NCBI GenBank assembly: GCA_035501935.1
Contig: DATJVC010000007.1
Coordinates: 1-64,000, forward strand
DNA: 64,000 nucleotides
Reading direction: 5' to 3'
Origin: Gammaproteobacteria bacterium
Lineage (GTDB): Bacteria > Pseudomonadota > Gammaproteobacteria > JAJPIJ01
Below the pieces are notes generated by a model, which was given only the letters and a program-made list of their open reading frames with translations, was not told where the DNA came from and did no database searches. The translations under genes and the position numbers were made by a program. Below, one piece after another: positions 25,144-36,898 of the stretch; position 1 is the stretch's first letter; every line of letters starts with the position of its first letter.

Positions 25144-27861
25144 TTAGAATTTCAAAAGTTTTTTAAGACTTTTCTGAATGTCACCGCCGCCAGATGTGCC
25201 ACTGCCCGTCGTGTCCTTGCTGCCGGAGGTGGAGCTGTCTGGTGTCAGGCCGGGGATCGGAACGGGCAACACCTTGCCCAGTTGTTTCTTGACCTCCTTC
25301 TCGGCGCGCGCCTTGACGATGCCGGCGAAGTCGGGCGCGAAACTGGGATCGCTGAACGTGCCACTGACCTTCATCGGCACGGTGAGACCCGACAGATCGG
25401 TCAGTTCCTTGCCGCCCTGGCCTTCGGCGGTTGCCACCACATTCACGTTCAGAAGGTAATCGATCGTCTCGTTCACCAGATTGGCGCTGCCCTTGCCATC
25501 CACTCGCAGGAGCGGAGATTTTGCGGCGAGGTCGTTATTCTGCACCACGCCGTTGACGATCTTGTAGGTGCCGGTGAGTTCGCTGAAATCGGTCTCCTCG
25601 TTCGGATCGGTGTGGCCGATGAAACCGGTCTGCGCCTTGCGCAGGAATTTACCAATGTTGAAGCCCTTGACGGCGCCATTCTGGAACGAGAAGTCGCCCT
25701 GGCCGTTCAGGTTCTGTTTGATGGCGTTGGCGTCGGCGCCGTGGGAGGAGGCCTGCAGCGAGAAATTACCCTTGCCGCGCAGCTTGGATTTGCCATTGAG
25801 ATCCTTGAGCAGCGGTTCGGCGGAGATCCCCTTCAGCGCATGTTCCAGATTCAGCGTCGGCTCCTTGCCCCTGGCGTCGATCAACACCTTGCCCTGGTAG
25901 GTGCCTTCATAAAGACCGGCGGTGACTGGGTTCATGGCGATATCGCCATCGCGCGCATTGATGCTGATTTTGACGTTGCTGAGTTTGAGATTGCGGATCA
26001 CGAGCTGACCGATGCTGGCATCGCCCTTGAGTTTAAGTTTCCGCAGCATATCGATCGGCAGCGGCGTGGGCGCGGCCGCCGCCGCTGCGCTGCTTGTCCC
26101 GCCGGCCGCCGGCTTGGCTGGCTGGTTTTCCGGCGGGCGCGGCGGCAGATAGCGATCGGCGTTGATATTGTCGACGACGAGATTGAAACCCAGGCCGGGA
26201 CTATTGAAGTCATTCACCGAGACATTGCCGTCGATGTGACTGCCGTCCAGCAGCAGCTTCATGCCGCTCAAGCTCAGGTCCTGCTTGGAACCGGTGAAGG
26301 CGGTGTCGACCGCCACCTGCGTGAGGGCCTTCGGATCCGCCATCGCCGGCAGGGTGACGTTGAGATTCTGCAACAGCTGCCGCAGGTCGAACGCGGCCAC
26401 GCTGAGTGCGCCATTGTATTTCGGCGCCTTCTTGATATCGCTGGCATCCACTTTGCCCTTGGCGCTCAGGCCCAGGCCCTGCACGCTGAGATCGCTCATG
26501 TTGAGCGTTTCCTTCTCCATGTCCACGTCCGCGCGCGTGTCGATCTTGATGTCGTTGGCGCCTTTCGGCAGCTGGCCGCCGGAGGCCGTCGCTGACAACG
26601 TAACCGGTTCCAGTTTGAAATGCTGGGCGGTGCCGCTGATGGCGGCCGCGGCGTTGAGATTTTTGATATCAACCGCGGGTGCAGGCTGGCCGTAGGTCTT
26701 GAGCAGCGCCGTCACGTCGGCGCTCTGTACCGTGAACTGACCGTTGACCGATGACTTGTCCTTGTCCTGGATGTTTTTCGCCTGCAGTCCGCCCTTCATC
26801 TCCGTCCCGATTGTAGAGACCGTCAAATCGGACAGCTGGATGCTGCCGGCCTTCATGTCGGCGTCAAGCACGGTGCTGATCTTGAGCGGCGCCGTGCCCG
26901 CGGGCGCGGGCTTGCCCGTCAGCACGCTGACCAGTCCCGGGCCGTTCTTGCTGTCGACGGACAATTTGCCGTTCACGGCCGGCGTGTCGGACCGTATGTT
27001 TTTGGCGCTGACGTTGCCGTGGATCTGGGTGTTGAGCGCGGTGAGCGCCAGATCAGGCAGTTCCGCCGTGCCATTCTTCATGTCCAGATCGAGCGAGGTC
27101 GTGAGATTGAGATCGGAGGCGCCGCCGGGAACGGCCCTGCCCTTGAGCTTGCCGGTCACCACCAGCGGCTTGATTTGATACTGCTGCGCGTCCGGCTTGA
27201 CCGCAATCTTGCCTTCAATTTTGAGATCGCCCGCCAGGTTCTTCTGCGGCGCGTCGAAACTGCCGGAGATCGAAAATGGAATCGGCTCGGTGAGTGACAG
27301 CTCGCCGGTTTTCAGGTTCACATCCTTGATCGCGTATTTCTGGCCCTTCTGCTGGTCATCCCAGGAAAGGGCGGCGTTTTCCACATCCACGCCACTCAGG
27401 ACCAGCGCCGAGATTTTCGGACCGCCGGCCTGTGGCTGGGCGGGGGCGCTCTTGGCGGCCATCAGATCGTCGAAATTGGTCTGGCCTTCCTTGTTCCTGG
27501 CGAGATTGACCTGCGCCCTGTCGATGACCACCGTGTCCAGCAACACGGCCTGTTTAAGGATCAACGGCAGCAATTGCAGACGCACGGCCACCTTCTCCGC
27601 GCTGAACATGGGTTGATCCCCGAATCCTTGGGCGTTACCCAGCGCGATCCTTCCCGAACTGGCGCCAAGCCAGGGATAGAAAGTCAACTGAAGATCGCCT
27701 TCCAGCGTGAGCTTGCGCCCAGTGACTTTCTCCACCTGGGTGGCAATCTCGCCCTTGTAGTCGTTGGGGTTGAAATAGCGCGGCAGCAGCACCACCGTCG
27801 CCACCGCCGCCACCACGAGAATCAGGATCAGGAAAAAAATGAATTTGAATAATGTCTTCAT
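25144..27861 (-). CDS. AsmA family envelope protein, long form with internal repeats
   Basis: 905 residues. One N-terminal membrane helix (FKFIFFLILILVVAAVATVVLL) is followed by the AsmA-type start NPNDYKGEIATQVEKVTGRKLTLEGDL. A large periplasmic beta-rich body follows, and the C-terminal AsmA domain (FQNGAVKGFNIGKFLRKAQT, LTGTYKIVNGVVQNNDL, DYLLNVNVVAT). Three segments near 254-310, 327-385 and 439-495 are similar to each other (DLDMKNGTAELPDLALTAL / DADMKAGSIQLSDLTVSTI / DVDMEKETLNMSDLSVQGL), so the groove has been lengthened by duplication. AsmA-like proteins bridge the periplasm for phospholipid transport. The start was set at ATG 27861, after GGAG. Confidence 0.9.
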   Translation of the reverse strand: MKTLFKFIFFLILILVVAAVATVVLLPRYFNPNDYKGEIATQVEKVTGRKLTLEGDLQLTFYPWLGASSGRIALGNAQGFGDQPMFSAEKVAVRLQLLPLILKQAVLLDTVVIDRAQVNLARNKEGQTNFDDLMAAKSAPAQPQAGGPKISALVLSGVDVENAALSWDDQQKGQKYAIKDVNLKTGELSLTEPIPFSISGSFDAPQKNLAGDLKIEGKIAVKPDAQQYQIKPLVVTGKLKGRAVPGGASDLNLTTSLDLDMKNGTAELPDLALTALNTQIHGNVSAKNIRSDTPAVNGKLSVDSKNGPGLVSVLTGKPAPAGTAPLKISTVLDADMKAGSIQLSDLTVSTIGTEMKGGLQAKNIQDKDKSSVNGQFTVQSADVTALLKTYGQPAPAVDIKNLNAAAAISGTAQHFKLEPVTLSATASGGQLPKGANDIKIDTRADVDMEKETLNMSDLSVQGLGLSAKGKVDASDIKKAPKYNGALSVAAFDLRQLLQNLNVTLPAMADPKALTQVAVDTAFTGSKQDLSLSGMKLLLDGSHIDGNVSVNDFNSPGLGFNLVVDNINADRYLPPRPPENQPAKPAAGGTSSAAAAAAPTPLPIDMLRKLKLKGDASIGQLVIRNLKLSNVKISINARDGDIAMNPVTAGLYEGTYQGKVLIDARGKEPTLNLEHALKGISAEPLLKDLNGKSKLRGKGNFSLQASSHGADANAIKQNLNGQGDFSFQNGAVKGFNIGKFLRKAQTGFIGHTDPNEETDFSELTGTYKIVNGVVQNNDLAAKSPLLRVDGKGSANLVNETIDYLLNVNVVATAEGQGGKELTDLSGLTVPMKVSGTFSDPSFAPDFAGIVKARAEKEVKKQLGKVLPVPIPGLTPDSSTSGSKDTTGSGTSGGGDIQKSLKKLLKF

Positions 27862-27886
27862 GTGCGTTGTCTCCAACTCCTGAAGA

Positions 27887-28273
27887 TCAAGTCTTGTATT
27901 CGCCAGCGCGGCGGGCATCTCCGCGCACCCGCCCGGACGGATAACGCTGCTCGTTCAGCGCCATTTTACTCTCGACCGCCTGCATCAGTTCCACGCCCAG
28001 CTTGTCCGCGAGGCGCACGAGGTATATCAGCACATCCGCCAGCTCCTGGCTGACGGCGTCCAACTTTTCCACCGGCAGGTGACGGCTTTGCTCGGGTGTC
28101 AGCCATTGGAAGTGTTCGACCAGTTCCGCCGCCTCGGCAATCAAGGCCATCGCCAGGTTCTTGGGCGTGTGGAATTGGTCCCAGTCGCGCGCGGCGGCGA
28201 AGTCGGCGACTTTTTGCCGCAGCGTTTCCAACTGACCCGGGCCATCCCCTTGCATTTGTCCCATGCTCGCCAT
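27887..28273 (-). CDS. MazG-like nucleotide pyrophosphohydrolase
   Basis: 128 residues in an all-alpha NTP pyrophosphatase fold. The metal-binding pattern is ExxE (IAEAAELVEHFQWL) followed by ExxD (QELADVLIYLVRLADKLG). FAAARDWDQFHTPKNLAMAL is typical of the RS21-C6/dCTPase-like branch. It probably hydrolyses non-canonical or surplus dNTPs. Starts at 28273, 28264 and 28255 are possible. It lies between argH (14-base gap) and the asmA gene. Confidence 0.88.
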   Translation of the reverse strand: MASMGQMQGDGPGQLETLRQKVADFAAARDWDQFHTPKNLAMALIAEAAELVEHFQWLTPEQSRHLPVEKLDAVSQELADVLIYLVRLADKLGVELMQAVESKMALNEQRYPSGRVRGDARRAGEYKT

Positions 28274-28287
28274 CTGGGTTCAGGATT

Positions 28288-29688
28288 TCAAGCCGGCGGT
28301 TTGAGCAGGCGCTCACGCATGCGGGCAACCGCCGCGCGCACCTGCGCGGGCGCCGTGCCGCCGATGTGGTCGCGCGCGGCCACCGAATTCTCCAGCTTGA
28401 GGACCGCAAGCGCATCCTCCCCAATCCGCGGACTCATCCGCTGTAATTCCTCGAGGCTGAGTTCACTCAAGTCCCTGCCCAGATCAATGGCCTGCCGCAC
28501 CGCCTGGCCGACGATGGCGTGGGCATCGCGGAAGGCCACGCCCTTGCGCACCAGATAGTCGGCCAGGTCGGTCGCCGTGGTGTAGCCGGCGAGGGCCGCC
28601 TTTTTCATGGCCTCGCGTTTCGCCTTGACGTGCGGAACCATCGCAGCATACACGTCCAGGCACTGATGCAGCGTGTCCAGCGTGTCGAACAGCGGCTCCT
28701 TGTCCTCCTGATTGTCGCGGTTGTAGGCCAGCGGCTGCGCCTTCATCAACGTCAGCAGGGCCATGAGGTGACCGTAGACGCGGCCGGTCTTGCCGCGCAC
28801 CAGCTCGGGGACGTCGGGATTTTTTTTCTGCGGCATGATCGAAGAGCCGGTGCAGTAGGCATCGCCGATGTCGATGAAACCGAATTGCGCCGAGGACCAC
28901 AGGATCAATTCCTCGGAGAACCGCGACAGGTGCATCATGATGAGTGCGGCGGCGGCGGCGAATTCGATGGCGAAGTCGCGGTCGCTGACCGCATCGATGG
29001 AATTCTCCGCCACGGCGTCGAAGCCGAGCAGCTGGGCGGTGTAGTGCCGGTCGATGGGAAAGGTGGTGCCGGCCAGCGCCGCGCTGCCCAACGGCAGCAC
29101 GTTGACCCGCCGCCGTGCGTCGTGCAGACGCGAGCGATCGCGCATGAGCATCTCGCACCACGCCAGCAGGTGGTGGCCCAGCGTGACGGGCTGCGCCGGT
29201 TGCAGATGCGTGAAACCGGGCATGATGGAGTCCGCCTCCTGCTCCGCGAGCGGCAGCAGGGCGGCCGTGAGCTGATGGAGTTTGCCGATTAGCGCGTCGA
29301 TCTCATCGCGCAGATACAGCCGCAGATCGGTCGCCACCTGATCGTTGCGTGAACGGCCGGTGTGCAGTTTCTTGCCGACCTCGCCGATGCGATCAATCAG
29401 CCGCGCCTCGATGTTCATGTGCACGTCCTCGAGTTCATCGACCCAGGCGAACTCGCCCCGCTCGATGTCAATCTGGATGTTCTCCAGCCCCTCGACGATC
29501 TTCTGGCTTTCCTCCGGCGTCAGCACGCCGGTGTGCGCCAGCATGCGCGCGTGGGCGATGGAGCCGCGGATGTCACAGGCGTACAGGCGGGAGTCGAAAC
29601 GCACGGAGGCGCTGAACCGTTCGACCAGATGGTCGGTCGCCTCGACAAAGCGGCCGCCCCAGAGTTTGTCTTCGGGCATCTGCGACAT
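28288..29688 (-). CDS. argH: Argininosuccinate lyase
   Basis: 466 residues, the standard size. The fumarase/lyase superfamily signature [12 protein letters not shown] is present (about 278-289). [32 protein letters not shown]-type [17 protein letters not shown], and the substrate loop [21 protein letters not shown] are also visible. It releases arginine and fumarate, the last step of arginine synthesis. It is first in a minus-strand run reaching to yggX. The algZ-algR pair diverges from it, recalling the argH-algZ-algR order of Pseudomonas. Confidence 0.97.
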   Translation of the reverse strand: MSQMPEDKLWGGRFVEATDHLVERFSASVRFDSRLYACDIRGSIAHARMLAHTGVLTPEESQKIVEGLENIQIDIERGEFAWVDELEDVHMNIEARLIDRIGEVGKKLHTGRSRNDQVATDLRLYLRDEIDALIGKLHQLTAALLPLAEQEADSIMPGFTHLQPAQPVTLGHHLLAWCEMLMRDRSRLHDARRRVNVLPLGSAALAGTTFPIDRHYTAQLLGFDAVAENSIDAVSDRDFAIEFAAAAALIMMHLSRFSEELILWSSAQFGFIDIGDAYCTGSSIMPQKKNPDVPELVRGKTGRVYGHLMALLTLMKAQPLAYNRDNQEDKEPLFDTLDTLHQCLDVYAAMVPHVKAKREAMKKAALAGYTTATDLADYLVRKGVAFRDAHAIVGQAVRQAIDLGRDLSELSLEELQRMSPRIGEDALAVLKLENSVAARDHIGGTAPAQVRAAVARMRERLLKPPA

Positions 29689-29743
29689 GGCGCATCAATC
29701 TGCTGACCTTAGGGCGGCCCAGTATAACAGGCCGATTAAGTAG

Positions 29744-29890
29744 CCCTGAATAAGTCCATCCTGGACTTTTCAGGGCACGGAAAGCAAAAAACGCGGTTTT
29801 TGCGTTCCTTCATTTTCAATAACCTGCGGCTGTTGAAAATGGCGGCACATGCTTGTACCGCAGGAATCTTTAATTATTGCAGAGATTCCT
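29744..29890. repeat. Folded intergenic element with four hairpins
   Basis: A 147-base stretch is made almost wholly of inverted repeats. Hairpin 1 is CCCTGAA...TTCAGGG with inner GTCC/GGAC (29744-29775). Hairpin 2 is GGAA.GCAAAAA...TTTTTGC..TTCC (29779-29808). Hairpin 3 is ATTTTCAA/TTGAAAAT (29812-29840). Hairpin 4 is AGGAATCT/AGATTCCT (29862-29890). CCTGCGG (29823) can also pair with CCGCAGG (29858). It lies between divergent argH and algZ. It may be a mobile palindromic element or a structured leader; no coding potential is seen. Confidence 0.6.
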
Positions 29891-29965
29891 TAAGTCCGCC
29901 GCGCGGAAGCATACGGATTATGACAGTATTATAGTGATCAAGGCGATGGGGGACCGGGAAAATTC

Positions 29966-31015
29966 ATGAACGATAACGGCTCGAGGCGGGCATTGTTTCT
30001 CCCGGATTTCTGCGCCGTCCGCAGCGTTTTTTTGGTGGTGGTGGCGGGGGAATTACTGGCGTTCATCCTGACGCTTGCCGATGCCACGAGTATCCACGAA
30101 CGCTGGGACGATCTGGGACGGGTGTCCCTGTTCGTGCAGTGGGTGGCGTTGTCGTGCGCCGGCGTGCTGTGTTTGGCGCGCCGCTGGCTATCACGGTTTT
30201 CCGACGTTGCCGCAGCCCTGCTCGCCTATGGGGCCATGGTGGCGGTCACCTACGTCCTGGCCGAGCTGGCCTGGCGGATCAACAGTTACGCCGCTCAAGC
30301 CATCATCTATTCCACGCACGTGGAATTCCTGCAGCGATCGCTCGGGATCAGTGCCATCATCTGCGCCGTCACGCTGCGCTATCTCTACATCCAGCACCAT
30401 TGGCAGCGGCAGGTGCAGGCGGAGTCGCAGGCGCGCTTCCAGGCCTTGCAGGCGCGCATCCGCCCGCATTTCCTGTTCAACTGCATGAATGCCATCGCCA
30501 GCCTGACGCGCAGCCGGCCGGAGGCGGCGGAGAAGGTGGTGGAGGACCTGGCCGACCTGCTGCGCGCGAGCCTCGGCGAGGCGAGCCAGCAGGTGCCGCT
30601 GACGGAGGAACTGCAACTCTGCCGGCAGTATCTGGACATCGAAAAGCTGCGATTGGGAGATCGCCTCCAGGTCGAGTGGCGCATCGATTCGCTGCCCGTG
30701 GACGCCGGCCTGCCGGCGCTGACGTTGCAACCGCTGATCGAGAATGCCATCTATCACGGTGTTGAGCCACTGGCCGGCGGTGGCGCCATACGCATCGAAG
30801 GCAGGTGTAAAGGCGAGGCCCTGACCATCGCCATAGAAAACCCGCTGGCCGGCGATGGACAACCGTCACGTTACGAAGGCAACCGGCTGGCGCAGGACAA
30901 CGTGCGCCAGCGTCTGGCGGCGGTGTTTGGGCCGGCGGGCCGGCTGGTGGTGGAGAACACCCCCCAGGCTTATCGTGTCACCGTTTTCTTTCCTTACCGG
31001 CGGCAGGGCGCATGA
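29966..31015 (+). CDS. algZ: AlgZ/FimS-like sensor histidine kinase
   Basis: 349 residues. Four or so membrane helices lie in the first 140 residues. The His_kinase (LytS-type) domain follows, with phospho-acceptor His in RIRPHFLFNCMNAI (about 170) and the ATPase N-box LQPLIENAIYHG; the final FFPYRR is typical. It lacks a usual G2 box, as in this family. It should signal to the LytTR regulator encoded next, whose ATG overlaps its stop (ATGA). In Pseudomonas the pair controls alginate and type IV pili; a role in pili here is plausible because pil genes are near. Confidence 0.88.
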   Translation: MNDNGSRRALFLPDFCAVRSVFLVVVAGELLAFILTLADATSIHERWDDLGRVSLFVQWVALSCAGVLCLARRWLSRFSDVAAALLAYGAMVAVTYVLAELAWRINSYAAQAIIYSTHVEFLQRSLGISAIICAVTLRYLYIQHHWQRQVQAESQARFQALQARIRPHFLFNCMNAIASLTRSRPEAAEKVVEDLADLLRASLGEASQQVPLTEELQLCRQYLDIEKLRLGDRLQVEWRIDSLPVDAGLPALTLQPLIENAIYHGVEPLAGGGAIRIEGRCKGEALTIAIENPLAGDGQPSRYEGNRLAQDNVRQRLAAVFGPAGRLVVENTPQAYRVTVFFPYRRQGA

Positions 31016-31749
31016 AGGTCCTGATCGCCGATGATGAACCGCTGGCCCGTGAACGCCTGCGCGCGCTGCTCGCGGAAGTAGGGGGCGTGGAGGTCGCAGG
31101 CGAAGCCGCCAACGGTCTGGAGGTCATCGAGCGGGTCAACGATGCGTGTCCTGACATCGTACTGATGGACATACGCATGCCGGCCCTGGACGGACTTGAG
31201 GCGGCGCGGCATCTCGCCGGCCTGCCGGTGCGTCCCCCGGCGGTGATCTTCACGACTGCCTGCGGCGATCATGCGCTTGCGGCTTTCGAGGCCAACGCCG
31301 TCGACTATCTGCTCAAGCCCATCCGCCGTGAACGGCTCGCCTTGGCATTGGAGCGTGCGCAAACGCTCAATCGCGGACGGATGTCGGCGCTCGCCGCCGG
31401 CCGCCGGCGCACGCATCTCGGCACCGTGGTGAAAGGCAGGCTGCAGTTGATTCCCATGGAGGATGTCGTCTATTTGCAGGCCGATCAGAAATACGTGACC
31501 GTGGCCTGCAAGGATGGAAGAGACGTGCTGATCGATGAGTCGCTCAAGTCGCTGGAATCGGAATTCTCCGATCTCTTTCTGCGCATACACCGCAACACGC
31601 TTGTGGCGATCGCGTATGTGGCGGGCCTGGAAAAGGAGGGGGAGAATGAGACGGTCATGAGGATGCGGCACCGTACTGAACGCCTGCCCGTCAGCCGCCG
31701 TCATCTGGGCGAGGCGCGGGCGCGGCTGCGTCATCCCGGCAAACTCTGA
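31012..31749 (+). CDS. algR: AlgR-like LytTR response regulator
   Basis: 245 residues. The receiver domain has acidic residues Asp7-Asp8 in LIADDEPLARERL, phospho-acceptor Asp53 in VLMDIRMPALDG, and Lys in DYLLKPI. The LytTR DNA-binding domain lies at about 140-240 (VVYLQADQKYVTVACKDGRD, LFLRIHRNTLVAIAYV). It is coupled to algZ by an ATGA overlap. Its stop is 19 bases from that of clpB, which is convergent. Confidence 0.92.
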   Translation: MKVLIADDEPLARERLRALLAEVGGVEVAGEAANGLEVIERVNDACPDIVLMDIRMPALDGLEAARHLAGLPVRPPAVIFTTACGDHALAAFEANAVDYLLKPIRRERLALALERAQTLNRGRMSALAAGRRRTHLGTVVKGRLQLIPMEDVVYLQADQKYVTVACKDGRDVLIDESLKSLESEFSDLFLRIHRNTLVAIAYVAGLEKEGENETVMRMRHRTERLPVSRRHLGEARARLRHPGKL

Positions 31750-31768
31750 ATAAAGACGGTCCCGCCGC

Positions 31769-34378
<2,610 letters not shown>

Positions 34379-34403
34379 GTCCCCGCTCCGTTTGAATACC
34401 TTT

Positions 34404-34432
34404 TACATGGGGTCGGTTTTCATGGAATCAAG
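34404..34432 (-). promoter_or_regulatory. Sigma-32 heat-shock promoter of clpB
   Basis: On the minus strand CTTGATT (34432-34426) is followed after 13 bases by CCCCATGTA (34412-34404). These match the sigma-32 consensus (CTTGAAA and CCCCATnT) with only small changes and correct spacing. It sits 26 bases ahead of the clpB start codon. Confidence 0.85.
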
Positions 34433-34494
34433 TCATGTTGTCTGGCATATTTGCATGGATGGCTGGCCGCAAAAAGGCATCATAAAGGCCTCGC

Positions 34495-36039
34495 ATGAGT
34501 GACGTCAGGCCATTAACCCCGTTTCCTGTCATTCTGTCGGTTTCGGTCGCGGTGCTGTGTATAGCATATACGTGGCAGGGGGAGGCCGTGGGTCTGGTTG
34601 GAGATGACGCGATCTATCTCCTCATGGCGGATTACTTTTCCCCTTATGACAGCGCCGCCCGTGCCGGGGCGGCTTTTATCATGAAATTCAGCGGGTTTCC
34701 CCCCCTCTATCCTGCGCTGCTGGCGGTCGCCGGCGCGGGAAGTAGACATATACTTCTGGCGCATTGGATCACGGCCCTCTGCATCATTTTCTCGGCGGCC
34801 CTGTACTGGTACTGGCTGGTCAAGGAGGGGGTGGGCCGCCATTTCGCACTGCTCATGAGCGGTTTGTTTTTGTCCCTCCCAGGCACAATGATCCTCGCGC
34901 TGGATTTATGGAGCGAGCACCTCTATCTGGCCCTTACCCTGCTCAATCTGTTGCTCGCGCGTCATGCCGGAAAAACAGGAAGGGGATGGTTGGGCGTGGC
35001 GGTGACCGCCGGTTTGGTGCCGCTTACCCGATCGGCAGGCCTGACTTTTCTCGTTGCCACGTGGGCCTTTTTCATCATTCACAAGGCGCCCGACCGCTGG
35101 CGGTTAATCGCCGCCAGTGTAGTGCCGATGTTCGCATGGACGCTGATCTCGCTGCCGTTCAAATCCTATGTGTCTTACAAGGGGATATTCGGGAATTTTT
35201 TTTCGGTCCTGACTTTCAGCGATCTATTGCCGGTGATGGAGTTTCAAATGCGCAATCTCTGGCAGGGATGGCATAAGAGCTTTGATTTTCAGGCTCACAA
35301 CTACAGCGTCATTGCCCCGGCATTGCTGCTTTTCGCGGTTCCGGTGGGGTGGTGGGGCCGGCTAAAAGAGGCCCGTTTGGATGCGTTGTATCTGCCGCCC
35401 TATTTGGTTTTGATCGCCCTGTGGCCGTCGCTGAATCAAATGACGCGGTTTCTGTATGTGATCATGCCCTTCCTGCTTTATTACGGGTTTGCGGGTTTTG
35501 GCATGATGATGAAGAAGTACACCACACCCGGTGTCGTCCGAATGTTACGGATGTTGTTTCTGGCGCTGATCGTTTTCTCCTGCGCGCCTTCCACCGTGCA
35601 AATCCTGTCTCGAAGGATGAATCCTCCGGCAGCGGGTCTTGCGGCCTATGCAGGGACCGCGACATGGGTCGAATCCATGGGCCCGCTGGAGGGTGATATG
35701 GACTTGAGCATCCTGAAACATTTCGCAACTGTTTTCCGTGAGGAGGCAAAATATGTGGAACCGGACCAATGTGTACTGACGGCATACCCGGAACGATTCA
35801 TGTTTTATGCCCGCCGCCTGGCGTTTCCGCTGCCAACACTGGGTGTCAATCAGGAGGAATTTGATCGGGGCATGTCGCGGTGCAGGTACGTCCAGATTTT
35901 CTGGCTGAATACCCATCCTTATTATCCGCCCGCCTATCCTTTGAACAGACTTAAACAACAAGGGAAGCTTGTATTTGTTTCCAAAATGTCTAATGACTCG
36001 AATGCTCCCCCCGTGACCGGGCTGTTGCGACTGCGCTGA
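34495..36039 (+). CDS. Polytopic membrane protein, GT-C glycosyltransferase-like
   Basis: 514 residues with about 10-12 membrane helices and a soluble C-terminus. After the first helix an acidic GDDAIYLLMADYF loop (Asp37-Asp38) occurs, as at the catalytic site of GT-C/PMT-type enzymes, and a TRSAGLTF segment lies in mid-protein. It probably moves a sugar from a lipid carrier in the inner membrane, but the donor and target are unknown. It is transcribed alone, divergent from clpB. Codon use is somewhat less GC-rich than its neighbours. Confidence 0.65.
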   Translation: MSDVRPLTPFPVILSVSVAVLCIAYTWQGEAVGLVGDDAIYLLMADYFSPYDSAARAGAAFIMKFSGFPPLYPALLAVAGAGSRHILLAHWITALCIIFSAALYWYWLVKEGVGRHFALLMSGLFLSLPGTMILALDLWSEHLYLALTLLNLLLARHAGKTGRGWLGVAVTAGLVPLTRSAGLTFLVATWAFFIIHKAPDRWRLIAASVVPMFAWTLISLPFKSYVSYKGIFGNFFSVLTFSDLLPVMEFQMRNLWQGWHKSFDFQAHNYSVIAPALLLFAVPVGWWGRLKEARLDALYLPPYLVLIALWPSLNQMTRFLYVIMPFLLYYGFAGFGMMMKKYTTPGVVRMLRMLFLALIVFSCAPSTVQILSRRMNPPAAGLAAYAGTATWVESMGPLEGDMDLSILKHFATVFREEAKYVEPDQCVLTAYPERFMFYARRLAFPLPTLGVNQEEFDRGMSRCRYVQIFWLNTHPYYPPAYPLNRLKQQGKLVFVSKMSNDSNAPPVTGLLRLR

Positions 36040-36078
36040 GAATGGGTGTGGCAACCGTCGCGACGCTGGCAGCGGTCA

Positions 36079-36858
36079 TCAATGCAGGACGGCCTCGGCG
36101 ACGGCAATCGTGGTGATGCCGAGGCCGATGAGCAGCACCTGCAACACGGATTCGCGCGGTGCGGTGCTCTCGTGCAGGCCGGGGATCAGATCCGCCACGG
36201 CGATGTAGATGAAGCTCGCCACGGCGATGGCGATCAGGTAGGGTAGCGCCGCGCTGGATTGGGACAGGCTGGCCCAGGCCAGCACGCCGCCGAGAATAGT
36301 GGTCAGGCTGGCAATCATGTTCCATGCGAAGGCTTGGGTGCGTGAGAACCCGCTGTTCAACAGTACGGCGAAACTCCCCAGTTCCTGCGGAATCTCATGC
36401 GCTGCCACCGCCAGGCTGGTGACGACGCCGAGTTTGATGTCAGTCAGGAAAATGGCGCCGATGATTACTCCATCGACGAAGTTGTGGATACCATCGCCCA
36501 GTACGATGAGCATGCCGGCGGCGCGCTCACGGGCTGCGGACAGATTCGCAGCATGGGTCTCGCAGTGCATGTGGTGGCAGTGGCGCCAGATCACAAGTTT
36601 TTCCAGGATGAAAAAAAGCAGCAGGCCGGCAAGTATCGCCGCCGCGAGCGCATGCCGGCTGATATCGCTCCGTTCCATGGCGTGGGGCAGCAGGCCCGTG
36701 AAGGCGGCGCTGAGCAGGGCGCCGGTCGCGAAACTGACGAGATGCGGCAGCACCGCCTCGCGGCGTGCTTGCGGCAGCAGCAGGAATACGGCCGCCGCCA
36801 GCACGCTCAATACTCCGCCCAGGAGGCAAAACAAAACGATCCAGATGAGCAGTGACAT
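36079..36858 (-). CDS. ZIP-family divalent metal transporter
   Basis: 259 residues, eight membrane helices. The transport site is visible in helix 4 as GDGIHNFVDGVIIG and in helix 5 as VAAHEIPQELGSFAVLL. A His-rich cytosolic loop IWRHCHHMHCETHAA (about 90-105) may bind metal. ZIP proteins bring Zn2+ or Fe2+ into the cytoplasm. It is a single gene between the GT-C-like gene (convergent) and pgeF (same strand, 40-base gap). Confidence 0.92.
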   Translation of the reverse strand: MSLLIWIVLFCLLGGVLSVLAAAVFLLLPQARREAVLPHLVSFATGALLSAAFTGLLPHAMERSDISRHALAAAILAGLLLFFILEKLVIWRHCHHMHCETHAANLSAARERAAGMLIVLGDGIHNFVDGVIIGAIFLTDIKLGVVTSLAVAAHEIPQELGSFAVLLNSGFSRTQAFAWNMIASLTTILGGVLAWASLSQSSAALPYLIAIAVASFIYIAVADLIPGLHESTAPRESVLQVLLIGLGITTIAVAEAVLH

Positions 36859-36898
36859 GGGTGTACGTTATTTTTCAGCCGCTATCGTAGCAGGCACG

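Noticed and set aside
25282-26595. Long open frame antisense to the AsmA gene
   Set aside because: It is a shadow of a repeat-rich, well-supported gene, without signal peptide, start site or domain.
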